A stretch of 64,000 bases of DNA from assembly GCA_038025085.1 (NCBI GenBank), contig CM076142.1, positions 31,960,001 through 32,024,000 on the forward strand. The letters are read 5' to 3'. Origin of the DNA: Tetragonia tetragonoides. Its lineage: Eukaryota > Streptophyta > Magnoliopsida > Caryophyllales > Aizoaceae. Shown in pieces: positions 9,874-21,269 of the stretch; positions within the stretch are counted from its first letter, which is position 1; each line of letters starts with the position of its first letter. The position numbers and the translations under genes are program-made. Below the pieces are notes generated by a model. That model was given only the letters and a program-made list of their open reading frames with translations, had not been told where the DNA came from and ran no database searches.

Positions 9874-11333
9874 CTACCAAACACATATCAAACTGCAATT
9901 CAATAAGTTCAAAATCAAACCAGCCGAGGGAGATACAACCCGGAATATGTTAACAACCAATAGGGGTTTGGGATACCTAGCACTCGGATCATACAACTGA
10001 ACAACGCAAACATCATCGGACTCAAGTGCATTATCCCTGACAAACTCCCTCCAACCTTGTAACTGATAGCAGTATCGATATTTAGGGGTTCCTCCCTTCC
10101 AACGACACCAAACATTCCATTTTCGGTTTACATCCCCCTCAATGCACAATGACAGTTGACAATCCTTACGACCCAAGTGCTGAATTGCCCAACTTTTTGG
10201 GATTGTCTGTAATAAAAACATGACAATGCTTACTACAAATTTCAGATACTATTTGAATTATCCAGTTACTATATGTATAAATGAAATTTTTTACAAATTA
10301 ACTTACCAAATACAATCTTGTGTACACTTTAGCGGGTAGTAAAGTTTTCTTAAATGTAGGGATGCGAAGTATAGCATAGGTTCTGATGAATTTGTCCACC
10401 ATAGTCGATACTCTTTTGATCTCGTCATCGGCTACTTGTCTACGCTGTGATGCCAATGATACAATGCGCAACGGTTCTACAACAACACACAATCCCAACT
10501 TTCATGTATAAGAAATCTCTCATATTTAAAACAAACATATAATTACGTAGATACATTTACCTGACTGTTCAACTTGAAAGGGAGCACCACCACCAGCATT
10601 GAAAGCATTTCCTGCATCACCCTCACCATAAACCTCACGAGCCGGGGGAGACTCCGACCCCTCTTCAACACCATCATCATCATCATCATCATCATCATCA
10701 CTAGCATCAACAGAAACCCACCTTTCACCTATGATCTCCACTGACATATCACTATTATTATCATCATCACAACCATTCTTGTGCTCTAGGACAACACAAT
10801 GATCTTGAACACCAGGCCTATTAACCATTCTCACAATGGCTTGACGACCATCAGAATCATCTCTTTGAACAACCCCGTCGACATCACCATCTCCACCAAG
10901 GATTTCCCCCCAGAATATTTTGTAAGTTATCTCCACCGCAGTCAGGTCAAATATATTAACACGGAATGTTGAATCACCCTCATATTTGAAAAGTAAAAAA
11001 TAACCACTACCCACATTATTTTCATTCATAAGAATATTCCATCCTTCCGAAAACCAAAAATCATCACCCTTCCTCCTAATACTGATTCTCCGCCTCTTCT
11101 CCTCCGAAACAGGTGTTCTTAAAAAACAAATGTTACCAAATTCACCACCATACACTGCCGAGAACGAACGAGGAATTCTCTGAAAAATAAAACATTTAAC
11201 AATATTCCATTTCAAAGAAATATACAAATAACACAAATAATGAACACTAATATATACATATGTATTACGTACCATCTTAACAGCATAGAAGTCTGTCACC
11301 ATTAATTTGAAAAAGGTTTTTATGTCTTCAAAT
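9874..11333 (-). CDS. REM-type protein with two B3 DNA-binding domains
   Basis: Exons join in phase: 11333-11273, 11179-10561, 10476-10307 and 10206-9874, each with GT..AG borders (donors GTACGT, GTAAAT, GTAAGT). The first B3 domain spans the first two exons (FFKLMVTDFYAVKM, then RIPRSFSAVYGGEF, FSEGWNILMNEN, GSGYFLLFKYEGDSTFRVNI). This is the usual IP-x-x-F, W-x-x-F and Y-F-L-x-F-x-Y-x-G pattern of REM proteins. The linker is acidic with nine or more Asp in a row. A second, more divergent B3 is in the last exons (KVYTRLYL / TIPKSWAIQHLGRKDC, GWREFVRDNALESDDVCVVQ). B3 proteins bind DNA in the nucleus; targets of REM members are mostly unknown. The first exon or start codon lies further upstream and is not resolved. 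No frameshift is seen, so the gene may be functional. Confidence 0.75.
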
Positions 11334-11798
11334 CTGTAATTTAATTGATACAAATTCACCCAAAATAATTATTTGGACTGCATATGCTCAAATAAATATA
11401 CACCAAATTACTTACAAATGCAGTTTAAATCTGAATCTTATGTCATTAAACACTACAGAAATTAATAATTAATAAAACACATACAACAAACTATTCGTCC
11501 CTTATAGAGTTAACCCTCTTAATACTAAATAATAAGATTTTGACTACAAAAAATGTCAACATTAGGTTCTGCTTTGAAAACTCTTCCCTTCGTGTCCTTC
11601 AACATCTTCAATCCACCTCCACAAAATCCAAATATCTTTCTCCTTCAACATTTTAATCACCCTGCAACATACCAATCCTTTTTCAAGACAGGCCCACATA
11701 AAACCTCATAACCCTTATTTATATCACAATGTACTACTTTCTCAATCACTATGCACCTCAATTCAGAGTGTTACCTAGAAAACATATGAAATCTTCAG

Positions 11799-14366
11799 TC
11801 ACTGGAATCCTCCTCTATGTTATCTTCTAGATTAGCAGCTATATTAGCCTGTCAAGCCATCAAATCAAACTGATGGTATTAAACTGCCTGCTTATTTATC
11901 TTAATTTTTAACATGAAAATGAAATGAATTTGCTCACCAAACGGACACTCCGTCTAACAACTAGGGTTCTGGGACCGGGTCCGTCATCACATCTACGGTC
12001 CGTCCTTCTCAAATTACGTGGAGTACCTTCAAATCCCAAACCTCCTTCGCTATTACTTCTTATGGGATTGGGTGTACTTGGTTCAGTACTAAAAGGATTT
12101 GTCTGCCTCCCTTCCTCTTGTGTGTCAGGTTCACCATTGCCTTTGCCTTTCCGCATCTTTTCTTTAAAGGACAACTTCCTCCCTAGACCAGACCTTCCCG
12201 TTCCCTTCACAACCAATGGATCTTCATACATTGGCCCCTCTACATCATCATGTACCTCTTCACTTGCCTGGCCCCATGGTTCATAGAATTCAAACACATC
12301 TCCATCATCTTTCAAAACACTTTTAAAGTATATACACATTTCCTCTGAACCGATAGCCCGATCTGCAAGTTCATAAATTGTCTCTCCAAATCGCGTTTCC
12401 TCTCCCCTTCAACAGTTCATTTCCCACCAACTCCTACAAGCATCACCCTACTATGATCCCTCTTCACATCCTTCCTCCAACGTCGAGTTATGTACAACTC
12501 AGGCATGCACACAATACGCCTACATTGGAACACTGATATTGCATGCTTACACAACAAGCCTTTCCAATCCCACATGCCACAAATGCAATCCACTTCCCCA
12601 GTTCTTATATCGTAACTCACTCTAAAGTCATTCGTATGAACTGTCCCATCTTCTTTCTCCTTCTTCTCAACAACTTTATAAATGCATTCCCCCCCTGCTT
12701 CCCCAATCAACATTACCTCACAGTACATTGTTTCAACAATCTCAGTTTGTACTTTTTGGAACATGGACGTCGTATATGATTCCTGGTATTGACGCTCCAT
12801 TACAAACTTTGTTAGGCACCTAACTTTCCCATGCAACGAATCCGAATCAGCCTTAGTCTCCTTCTCCATTTTAGTTGCCAAAGCTATCTCAAACCTATCC
12901 AAAAAGGAATTCAAGGGATGTTTTGTTGTGTACATAGTCTTTAAAATAAGCATTCATCGACTCACTACGCTGTGATGAAAACATCCCCGCCCAAAACTGA
13001 TCCTTCACAAAACCAGGAGCCTATATCCTATGCCACTTGTACAAATACTATATCCATACCCACCGCTTCCTCATCTTGTTCAACCTAAATTCCATCACCA
13101 TGCACTCCCACATATCCTCAAACTCATCGAACGTCTGACTCTCGTACACAATGTCACACATTCAACAGCTCATGGTATCTATTATACCCCCCAAACTTGT
13201 CCGGAAATTTCTTCAAAAAGTGCCATAAACGACACAACTTATGCCTACTAAGGGGAAAAATCTCTTTTATTGCTTTGCCCATGCTCTGACATTGGTCTGT
13301 AATTATCGCACCAGGACTAACACCTCCCATTACTCTCAAATATGCTGAAAACAACCATTTGAATGTACCCGCATCCTCCCCACACAACAAGGCTGAACCT
13401 AGCAAAATTGATTGTCCATGATGGTTAACACCAACAAAGGGGGCAAACGCATCTTGTACTTATTCAACAAGTACGTAGTGTCAAAAGAAATAACATCATG
13501 GAACTCCTTATACGCCGCCCTAGCTCTACCATCCACCCAAAACACATTACGAATCCTCCCTTGATCGTCAGCATCTATCTCATAGTAAAAATCAACATTC
13601 AGAATTTGTAACTTCAAAAACAACTGTTGAAATGCATTAGCATCACCAGCCTTTAGCCTTGCCCTCTTTATCTTTGCTAAATGGTTGCGGATATCACTGG
13701 CCAAACAAGGCATCTTTTTAGCACCACCATAACAAGCGGTGGTTGCTTTCACAATCTGATTTGTCCTCTATTGACTGCACAACAGGTTCTGTGTTCCTAA
13801 ACGCAGGTATAAATCTAGACTTAGAAGGACTCATCTCATGATTGTGCAACAAGTTAACACTTTTGATTATCCAACAGCCTACTCCCTGCTTACTAACCCC
13901 AACACGTACCTTACATTTACACTTCACACTTGGTTTCCTTCGCTCTTTATTACCTTATGATGGACTTTCCCCGGCCCTATACATGCAAACAATTGAGATT
14001 TTAAATCTTCGTACTTGTTCTTATTGTGAGAGAACTTAACAAAGGCAAACCCTAAGCTCTTTCCATATGTCTGCAAAAAGGTATGTGCATCATCAACACT
14101 GGCAAATATCCTTCCCAACTCAGGGACAACTACTTCTTCATTCTTAAATAATCCCGATATATCTATATCATCCTCTTCTATACTGTTAACTTCTTCACCT
14201 CCATAACCTCCATCAACTTCATCACCTTCATCAACTTCTTCAGAACTACCTTCTCCATTCTCATACACATACAGTATCACTTTCATTACCTGAAGAAGAT
14301 GATTCATATATTACTTCAGGGTTGTTTGACTCATCCAAACCATGACACTCAGATTCTTCCATCACC
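11799..14366 (-). pseudogene. FAR1/FHY3-type (MULE-derived) transposase relative, frameshifted
   Basis: From 14366 down the minus strand encodes, in shifting frames, all parts of a FAR1-related protein. There is an acidic N-terminus starting MEESECHGLDESNNPEVIYE. Next come a FAR1 DNA-binding domain (SVDDAHTFLQTYGKSLGFAF ... KCKCKVRVGV ... LLHNHEM), a MULE transposase core (DADDQGRIRNVFWVD, VISFDTTYLLNKY, AIITDQCQSMGKAI, LCRLWHF) and the QRSESMNAYFK segment near 12985. A SWIM zinc finger (CICGMWDWKGLLCKHAISVF) follows, then a basic tail. A last exon after a GTGAGC donor ends EDNIEEDSSD at 11799. Frames change near 14270, 13925, 13735, 13402, 12960 and 12400, so no intact protein is made. It may be a dead transposon gene or a dead domesticated FAR1 relative; no terminal inverted repeats were found. 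Confidence 0.85.
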
Positions 14367-15959
14367 AACAATACCTATGTGGGCCACAAAGTTCATAAAC
14401 AGTTAATAAAACAATCAACTCATCAGCTATGTGACCTAACAACACCTCCCTAACCACTATACTCCTACAATCATCATAAACTTCACAACTTCCATATTTT
14501 AACCTTACTCTTATCAATAAACAGGAACCTATTGTATAACAACTATCACTAATACGAACCCTTAACTCTATTCAAAGTGATACATAACTATTCACTGCAA
14601 TCAACACACAACCCACTAAACACTGTCAAGGCTTCAACATTTATAGACCCTGTCATATACAAATACACATGGGGGGTTGGGATTTTATACAGCTATCACT
14701 CCAACCAAACCACACTAACTCCAATTTATCCCCCATCTCATGCATTCAACATTAAAATAGGGACAATTTACTACAACTCTCAAAAATATTTTACTCACAA
14801 ATTAGGCAAAAATTTATTTTTAATCATACAACTACCCTTACGCATACAAAACATGTCATGTCAACGACAAATAACACTATACCTAATTACACAAAAAATT
14901 CTCATGCAACATTTCTTGACATATAACCATTGATTTCCTTACATACTACCAACTCAACTACATATCACATATCACTATACTCAACTACATATACCCATAC
15001 CAAATACAAGTAATCATGGAGAGGGAACAAAATACTAGCAACTCAACTACATATACTTCACATATTACCATACTCAACTACATATAGTAAACATAGCCAG
15101 CATAAAGTTCTAAATCATACAACCACCCAATTTTTCTTAATTTCAATTATAATTCATACAACAACCCCTAAACATGCAACATATCTAAACAAACAATTAG
15201 GATTTCACTACACTGCTACGATTTAGCAGATCTCAATTTAACATTTCAAAAATTAGGGTTTAAACTACAATTGCCGTTCAATTAACTTCAGCTCCAGAAA
15301 CAAAATTCATTTTTTGTTTGCAAACGACTCTCTAACAAACCCTAAAATTTTACCCTAATTGTACATGTTCACTTAACATTTTCGCTACAACAAATATCAA
15401 AACCTAGTCAATGTTACCAAAACACTCAATTGCTAACAATTTAAGAGCTCACCTAAGCTTTCCTCATCAAATTTCAACAGATCTACTTTTGTTCGCCTTG
15501 AACTTCAACCTCGAGCGAATTCCACAATTCTGAGCTACACTGACACAGCAAAGAGAGAGTGAACAAACGGATAGTGAACAGAGTGAAGAGAGTGAAGGGA
15601 GTGAGGAGTGTGAACAGAGGGAAAGAGTGAAGAGGTCTTCAAACACAAACGAAAGGAGAGAGAAAGGGTATGGATTTCAAATTGGGGGAGATACTGGTTT
15701 CAAATAAGGGGACAAGGGTAATTAAATCAGTCGACAGGACATGGTTAATTAAAATATGCGGACAGGACTTTGGTAATTAAAACAGTCGTGTAGGAGAGAG
15801 AGTTTGGGAGAGGTGGCCACTTAACCCATGCCACATTGTACAAAGTCAATGCCACCTAGATTTAGAATATGATTTGACCCATATTCTCAGAATGTAAATA
15901 ACAGAGCTCAATGTTAAATATCCCAAACCAGTCGAGGATACAATTTGAAAATGTTCACA
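14367..15959. other. Upstream region of the FAR1-like pseudogene, no gene
   Basis: There is no supported coding sequence. Between 14945 and 15085 the phrase actcaactacatat(a) recurs about four times. A purine-rich stretch at 15545-15670 (gagagtgaacaaacggatagtg, repeated gtgaagag/gtgaggag) looks like the complement of a CT-rich plant leader for the leftward gene. Confidence 0.3.
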
Positions 15960-16155
15960 TATATATGCAGGGGCGAAGCTTCACGGGGGGCGGGCATAAG
16001 CATGGCCCATGTAGCTTTTTGGATAAATAGCTTTTCTGGCACCTTAATCATTTAGTTGATGTTTGGTCTAGTGGTTATGACCTCTGAGTGTGGTAACAAC
16101 CAGCCAGGTTCTATTCTCTTGAGTTGTATTCTTAGTTTTTTATCTTTTCTATGTT

Positions 16156-18167
16156 TTTTTTTTTTGGTGCAAGTCAGAAATTGTATTATTGCTAGCTGAT
16201 AATGTAGCATGATTACAGCCCATAGGCAATGCATATCCAAGGCCACCTACTAGGTAGGTTTCCTTATTTCTACATCCCTTTACAACCCTACAAACCAAAA
16301 ACATTACTGGAGTTCCTCACTACATCCAGTGGCCCCCCATATCTGAAACATACACAAACAAATATTTCTGATTTACAGCAAAAATACATAATATAGTTAA
16401 CTAATCTATTACAGATTCTCTAGCCTTGTTAAACTACTGGATTCTGCATCTTTCTCCTTCTGCTGAGCTGCTGAACTCCGCTTCTGATTTTTCCTGTTGG
16501 ACTTTCTGCACGGTTTTCATCACTTACAAAACACATTTAATTGAATTTCACAAATTCCTTTTCCAACTGTTACCCTTGCTGTTTATCTTCTCTTGCTACT
16601 GCCCTGCTGAATTCTGATTCTGACCCTCAGAAACTTGAAGTTCCTGCATCTCCATTTCCTCATCCAGACCAGCTCAGTCTTGTAGTATACATTCTTCAAT
16701 GCAGTCATGTACTGGCACTTCCTCTGATGACTGATCTTCCTGTATTCCTGGCACTGTTGCTTGACCTTGTGCCTGCCTCCCCTCCTGTTCCCCATCTACA
16801 CTTTGCAGTAAATCGAAGGGATTCTGTAACTGAATTGTAGCATTGTTAGTCTGTTGGAATTGTCCGTAGTATCCTCTCCCAGCCCTCATCCCTCTCCCTG
16901 CATTGCCCATTCTACCTCTGCCTCTCCCTGCATTCTGCCATTGCTGAGTTCTTGGCTTTGCTTGCTGAACAGGTAGTTGCTGCACAGGCACTGTATGATT
17001 CACAGGCTCCTGTATTACTTTCTTTTTCCTGCATTCAGGCTCACTGTGTCCATGTTGTTTGCAGTAGTTGCACAGTACAGGTTTCCAGTCATACTCAACT
17101 TCTTGCTCCACTAGGTTCCCTCTTTCATTCTTGTAGTGCACCTTATCAGGATATTCTCCCCCTATCTCCACTTCAATCAGTACCCTGGCATACTGAATTC
17201 CTACTTTCAGTTCAGTGTTCCTGTCAGCCATCATTGGTCTGCCTACTAAGCTTGCAATTTTACTCAGCCCCATTGCATTCCAATACTTGACATTCAAACC
17301 AGGGAATTTAACCCAGATAGGAACAGATGTAAGCTCCTCGTGAGCATAGTCTATATTCTCAGACCAAGGTCTCACAATCATGGGTTTATTATCAAAGTGA
17401 TAAACCCCTTCCTCTAGCACAGCATCTCTCTGTTCCATTGAATCAAATCTAACAATAACTAGCCCATTTTTCATCATTGCTATTTTGTTCATTCCCCTCT
17501 TCGACCAAATTCTCCTAAGAAAACCACTAAGCACATTGATAGGTGGTCTTGACCCCATGACATAGCAAACAACAGATTGATTCCAGTAATTAATTTCAGA
17601 CTCTATGTCCTTGAAATTAATTTCTCCTACAGGTTTTCCTTCGATCATAATAGGTGCTATAAAATCCAATTTAAAACCAGCATTTTTAAGTTTAGTTATG
17701 TCAAATTTTTCCCAAGCAAATGTTTTACCTGTATCTGCAAATTGCTGTTTTTTGCCTTGTTCTGCAATTTCAACCTCTTCCTTATCCGAGCCTTGATTGT
17801 TTGCCCTTTCCTTCATCTTCGACAACCAAGACTTGAGCTTTTCGTTCGCTAATTCCATATTTTGCAGAGTTGCAGTGCGCGCATCAGGTGTCATGAGATC
17901 TGGGTCCTCCAATTCATCCGTGAGATTCCTCATAGCACGACCTAGGGTTTCCTGATTTTCGCTCGAGCGTTTTCGTTGTGTCACATTTTTCGTGGGACAA
18001 GGTGGTGCTGTCGATTTCCCCGCATCCTCATCGTCATTTCCATTCCCTCGCTTTGATTTCTCTTTCTTCCCCATTGAAACTCAGGCCTGTTAATGGTGGT
18101 TAACGAGCGCTGTTGAGGAGAGAGGAGAGAGCATTTTAGAGAGAGAAAAAATCGATGAGCGATCCCC
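16156..18167 (-). mobile_element. LINE (L1-type) with ORF1 only, ORF2 absent
   Basis: Read leftward, the element starts near 18167, encodes ORF1 (18074-16674), has about 520 bp of 3' sequence and ends in a poly(A) tail (T-run at about 16156-16165 on the plus strand). It is flanked by a 14-bp direct repeat ATCTTTTCTATGTT at 16142-16155 and 18168-18181, which is a target-site duplication. No endonuclease or reverse transcriptase is encoded. The insertion has a full 5' end and a proper tail, so it moved as this short form, presumably with ORF2 protein from another LINE. Confidence 0.8.
16674..18074 (-). CDS. LINE ORF1 protein: DUF4283 plus zinc knuckle, 466 aa
   Basis: An intact 466-residue ORF. 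It has a charged N-terminus with a coiled-coil-like stretch around residues 65-95. A DUF4283-type domain follows at about 155-300, recognisable from GFLRRIWSKRGMNKIAMMKN, the 'VIVRF' strand, PWSENID and VPIWVKFPGL. A CX2CX4HX4C zinc knuckle is at C335, C338, H343 and C348. The tail is rich in Arg-Gly (AGRGRGRMGNAGRGMRAGRG) and glutamine. This is the nucleic-acid-binding ORF1 product of plant L1 elements, expected to package the element RNA. The frame is complete in an element that lacks ORF2, which suggests recent activity or retention by selection. Confidence 0.85.
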   Translation of the reverse strand: MGKKEKSKRGNGNDDEDAGKSTAPPCPTKNVTQRKRSSENQETLGRAMRNLTDELEDPDLMTPDARTATLQNMELANEKLKSWLSKMKERANNQGSDKEEVEIAEQGKKQQFADTGKTFAWEKFDITKLKNAGFKLDFIAPIMIEGKPVGEINFKDIESEINYWNQSVVCYVMGSRPPINVLSGFLRRIWSKRGMNKIAMMKNGLVIVRFDSMEQRDAVLEEGVYHFDNKPMIVRPWSENIDYAHEELTSVPIWVKFPGLNVKYWNAMGLSKIASLVGRPMMADRNTELKVGIQYARVLIEVEIGGEYPDKVHYKNERGNLVEQEVEYDWKPVLCNYCKQHGHSEPECRKKKVIQEPVNHTVPVQQLPVQQAKPRTQQWQNAGRGRGRMGNAGRGMRAGRGYYGQFQQTNNATIQLQNPFDLLQSVDGEQEGRQAQGQATVPGIQEDQSSEEVPVHDCIEECILQD

Positions 18168-18544
18168 ATCTTTTCTATGTTACTTCACTAGTTTGGGCCT
18201 AGGATTTGACTATGGTTTATTATTTGGGGATTCTTTTTTCATTTATTATCTCATTACTTTTACTAAACTCTCTTTTTTTTTATTTCCAACGGTACTTTAA
18301 GTTTTAGTACATTATGTATGAAATTTTTTCTCCTTTCTTAATAATATATCTATCAACCTAGTTTATATTAATATAAAACACAATATTTTTTTTTGAAGGA
18401 AAAAATGCAATTATATTTTAATAATTAATTTGGGATTCATTAACTTTAATATTGTATTTAATTTATAAATTGTTCGTTAATCAATGTTTAGGATTTTTTC
18501 CGGCCCCCTTGTAAAAAAATCATGATGTCGCCTCTGTATATATG

Positions 18545-19335
18545 CAACCATACTCCTAGCTATTCACCTAATAAAAAAGTTGACCATAAACTTAGCAATA
18601 TTTTCAAAAAAAGGTCACCATGTAGATTTGGACGTCAATTTCGTTTAAGTTATGTCAACGTTTTATAGCCATTAAATTACATATGTGCAACTTATTTACA
18701 AATATGTCATTGTATCATTTCGAAGTCGAGCTATTACTTCCATGTTGAGGTCTTATACTCCGAAATATGTGATAATTATTATTAATTTTTTTTAGTATTA
18801 TTGCGTCGCTTTTGATAACGGTTTTGTAGAGATTCAATGTCCTAATAAAAGCATTAACACTAATAAAAGCCAATTTTTGGTACTTTTTTAGTAGAGAAAT
18901 ACACCCCATTCACAGCATGAACACTAATAAAAGCATCAGAACAATATAGCGCTTGGCTGGGAATAAGTTTATAAAAGCTGATACATTTTACTACTCCGTA
19001 ATAAAGAGGTATAGCTCGTTGGTAAACACGCTATTACTTATAATACCACTTACGTGGTTCGAGCCTCCTTGAGTTTCATATGACACCTTTGAAAATAATA
19101 ACTTCGAATATCCGAGAACGTGCATTAGGAGGAGCCTCTTAGGCCCAAAAAGAGTTTGTACGTAAGTGCCCTCGCAAAAGCCACACAAAAGCCCATAGAT
19201 TTTGGAGAAAATGGAGGGAAAAGGTAAGGGGAGAAAAGCAAAGGAAAGATAAAATAAAATTTACACCTCAATTCACAAGTTTTTTTTTCCCCCTCTTCAT
19301 CCATACACTGTACGAGGATCAGCTGAAAATGACTC
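18545..19335. other. Intergenic, with a possible tRNA-derived SINE remnant
   Basis: No gene is visible. At 19010-19080 the plus strand has TAGCTCGTTGG (box A-like) and GTGGTTCGAGCCTCC (box B-like) about 40 bp apart, as in tRNA-derived SINEs. I could not find flanking target duplications. The remainder is AT-rich and forms the downstream flank of the reticulon gene. Confidence 0.35.
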
Positions 19336-21185
19336 TTATTGTATCTTTTCAAGATCCAATTTTCTTATCATCGCAATGTACTCTTCCAATTTAACATAGA
19401 CTTGTCGCACACTCCTGCATACAAACATTAAACATCCATCGATCGAGTCTTCGTACCTCTCATAGAGTGCTGGAACTGTGAGAAGAATGAGAATGCCTGC
19501 ATGTTAAAACAAAAGTATTGGCTGTCTGTAAGAGTATCACAGAAGAGATAGACAGGATCCTAGAGCCTTACAAAATCTTAATATTAACGAAAAAAATTGG
19601 ACAATCTTGATGAAATAATGCTCTAAAAACTCACAAAAATAACATAGTGAGACAATATCAGTCAAGCCTCCAACAACTGAGATCAACAACAGACATGTAG
19701 CAACTCTAAGAAACAACCCTGAATCTTTGCCAAGAGCTACATCCCGGCAGACTATGATCAAACCATTAGCATGGGTACGAAGAAGCTCCCCCAACTCGGC
19801 TACCAGTTCTTCTGTCAGATACAAGTCTGGCAAAGGAGGCGCAGGTCTGTTGATGATCAACTAAAGATGTCATTAGCAACATTGTAGTACTGTATGCACG
19901 TGTGCATCAACTTAAACAGCTACAGAAAGAAAATGTGGCATGACCAAACTTTGCTCTTTCATAAAATTTACCAGGATGACAAATCCCACTGTTGGATTAG
20001 TTGCAATTTTCATTCTCGTTACGCACCATCAAATGTCAGATTTAATGGTAATTGCCAATGAATCTAATAGGACATTTTAAAGTGCAAAACTAAACCAATG
20101 CTCATTTAAGGACATTAGTCCATTGCTTGAAACTTAAGCAGTCAAATATGAATCAAAAGGAAACGGATCCCTTCGAAAATTGGCATTCCTGAGTTACATA
20201 TGTTTTTTTTGCTCCGAAAAAGAGGGTGCAAGTGACTGGCGACCGAGGCACCCCCTGCTACATCATGTTCGGATTCTCGTGTTCAATAGCGAACATACCA
20301 GACTAGCTGAACAACCAGCGCAAGCACTGGCCCCCGTCAACGTAGCACCAACAAGGAGCTAGTATAGTTCCTAGAAGCCAGCAGACACAAGGCATGGGGG
20401 GAATGGGGATTCGAACCCATGACCTTGCCTTACCAAACCAGAGTAAGCTTGGAACCACTAGACCACCACCCTGAGTTACATATGTGTTGCTCAATTAAAT
20501 CCAGCGGTTTTCACATAATAACATGTGAGATAGACCACTTTTTGCTAGTAGAGATAGACCACTTTTACAAGTAAAAAGATTGACAAACTTCTAAGAGATA
20601 TCTTTGCGATTTGTTTTTGGCAATTAAGTGCCTATTCAATGAAATTTGTTTTTTCAGTTCCAAAAAAGAAAACAGAAAAACAGAGATTTTTGTCATAATT
20701 TCTATGCATTATTTTCACCCTATAAATCTGCACATTTTGCTTTTGGACTATCTTGAAAAATTAAGTTATGTGTTGATCTGATTGAAACAAAAAATCAGTG
20801 GGAAGCATGAACTTGTGGTTTCCAATCCCTGATTAGACATTCGATGCAAGGTAACTCTTCTTATTGACAGAAATATGTGTTTGGGGATTATTTTTGCATT
20901 GTGATTTGTCAATAATATTTGGCTCTACTAATATAAGCGCCCTGTTTATATTTATTGCATAATAAATAGAACTCCAGATTATGTTCTATAATACACTATG
21001 TAATAGTCAAGTACTCAAGTATATGATTCCAAATGATGTATAACCCCTTAACCCTTCCTAAAACGTGGGGGGTATATTATCGAATGATCCTAGACGAGGC
21101 GAGTGTGATTAGTGTTACGGTTATCTTGTAACACAATTTCATGATTAATAATAATTTATCTAATTATCAACAAAAAAAATACAAC

Positions 21186-21269
<84 letters not shown>

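Larger units (their letters stand above)
15968..18536. mobile_element. Non-autonomous hAT-type element, split by a LINE
   Basis: The ends are CAGGGGCGAAG (15968) and, inverted, CAGAGGCGACA (18536), both followed within 25 bp by a G-run. They are flanked by a perfect 8-bp target duplication TATATATG (15960-15967 and 18537-18544). Eight-base duplications and CAGGGGCG-type ends are typical of plant hAT elements. Removing the LINE (16156-18167) and one copy of its target repeat leaves about 540 bp with no transposase, so the element is a passenger that relies on an hAT transposase encoded elsewhere. Confidence 0.8.

Noticed and set aside
10543..10728. Poly-methionine mini-protein
   Set aside because: It is the shifted frame of the Asp-rich linker in the B3 gene.
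15968..16140. A separate SINE from the tRNA-like phrase tggtctagtggttatgacc near 16070
   Set aside because: It lies inside the hAT element between its end and the LINE insertion, has no target repeat of its own, and I believe similar phrases occur inside other plant hAT passengers.
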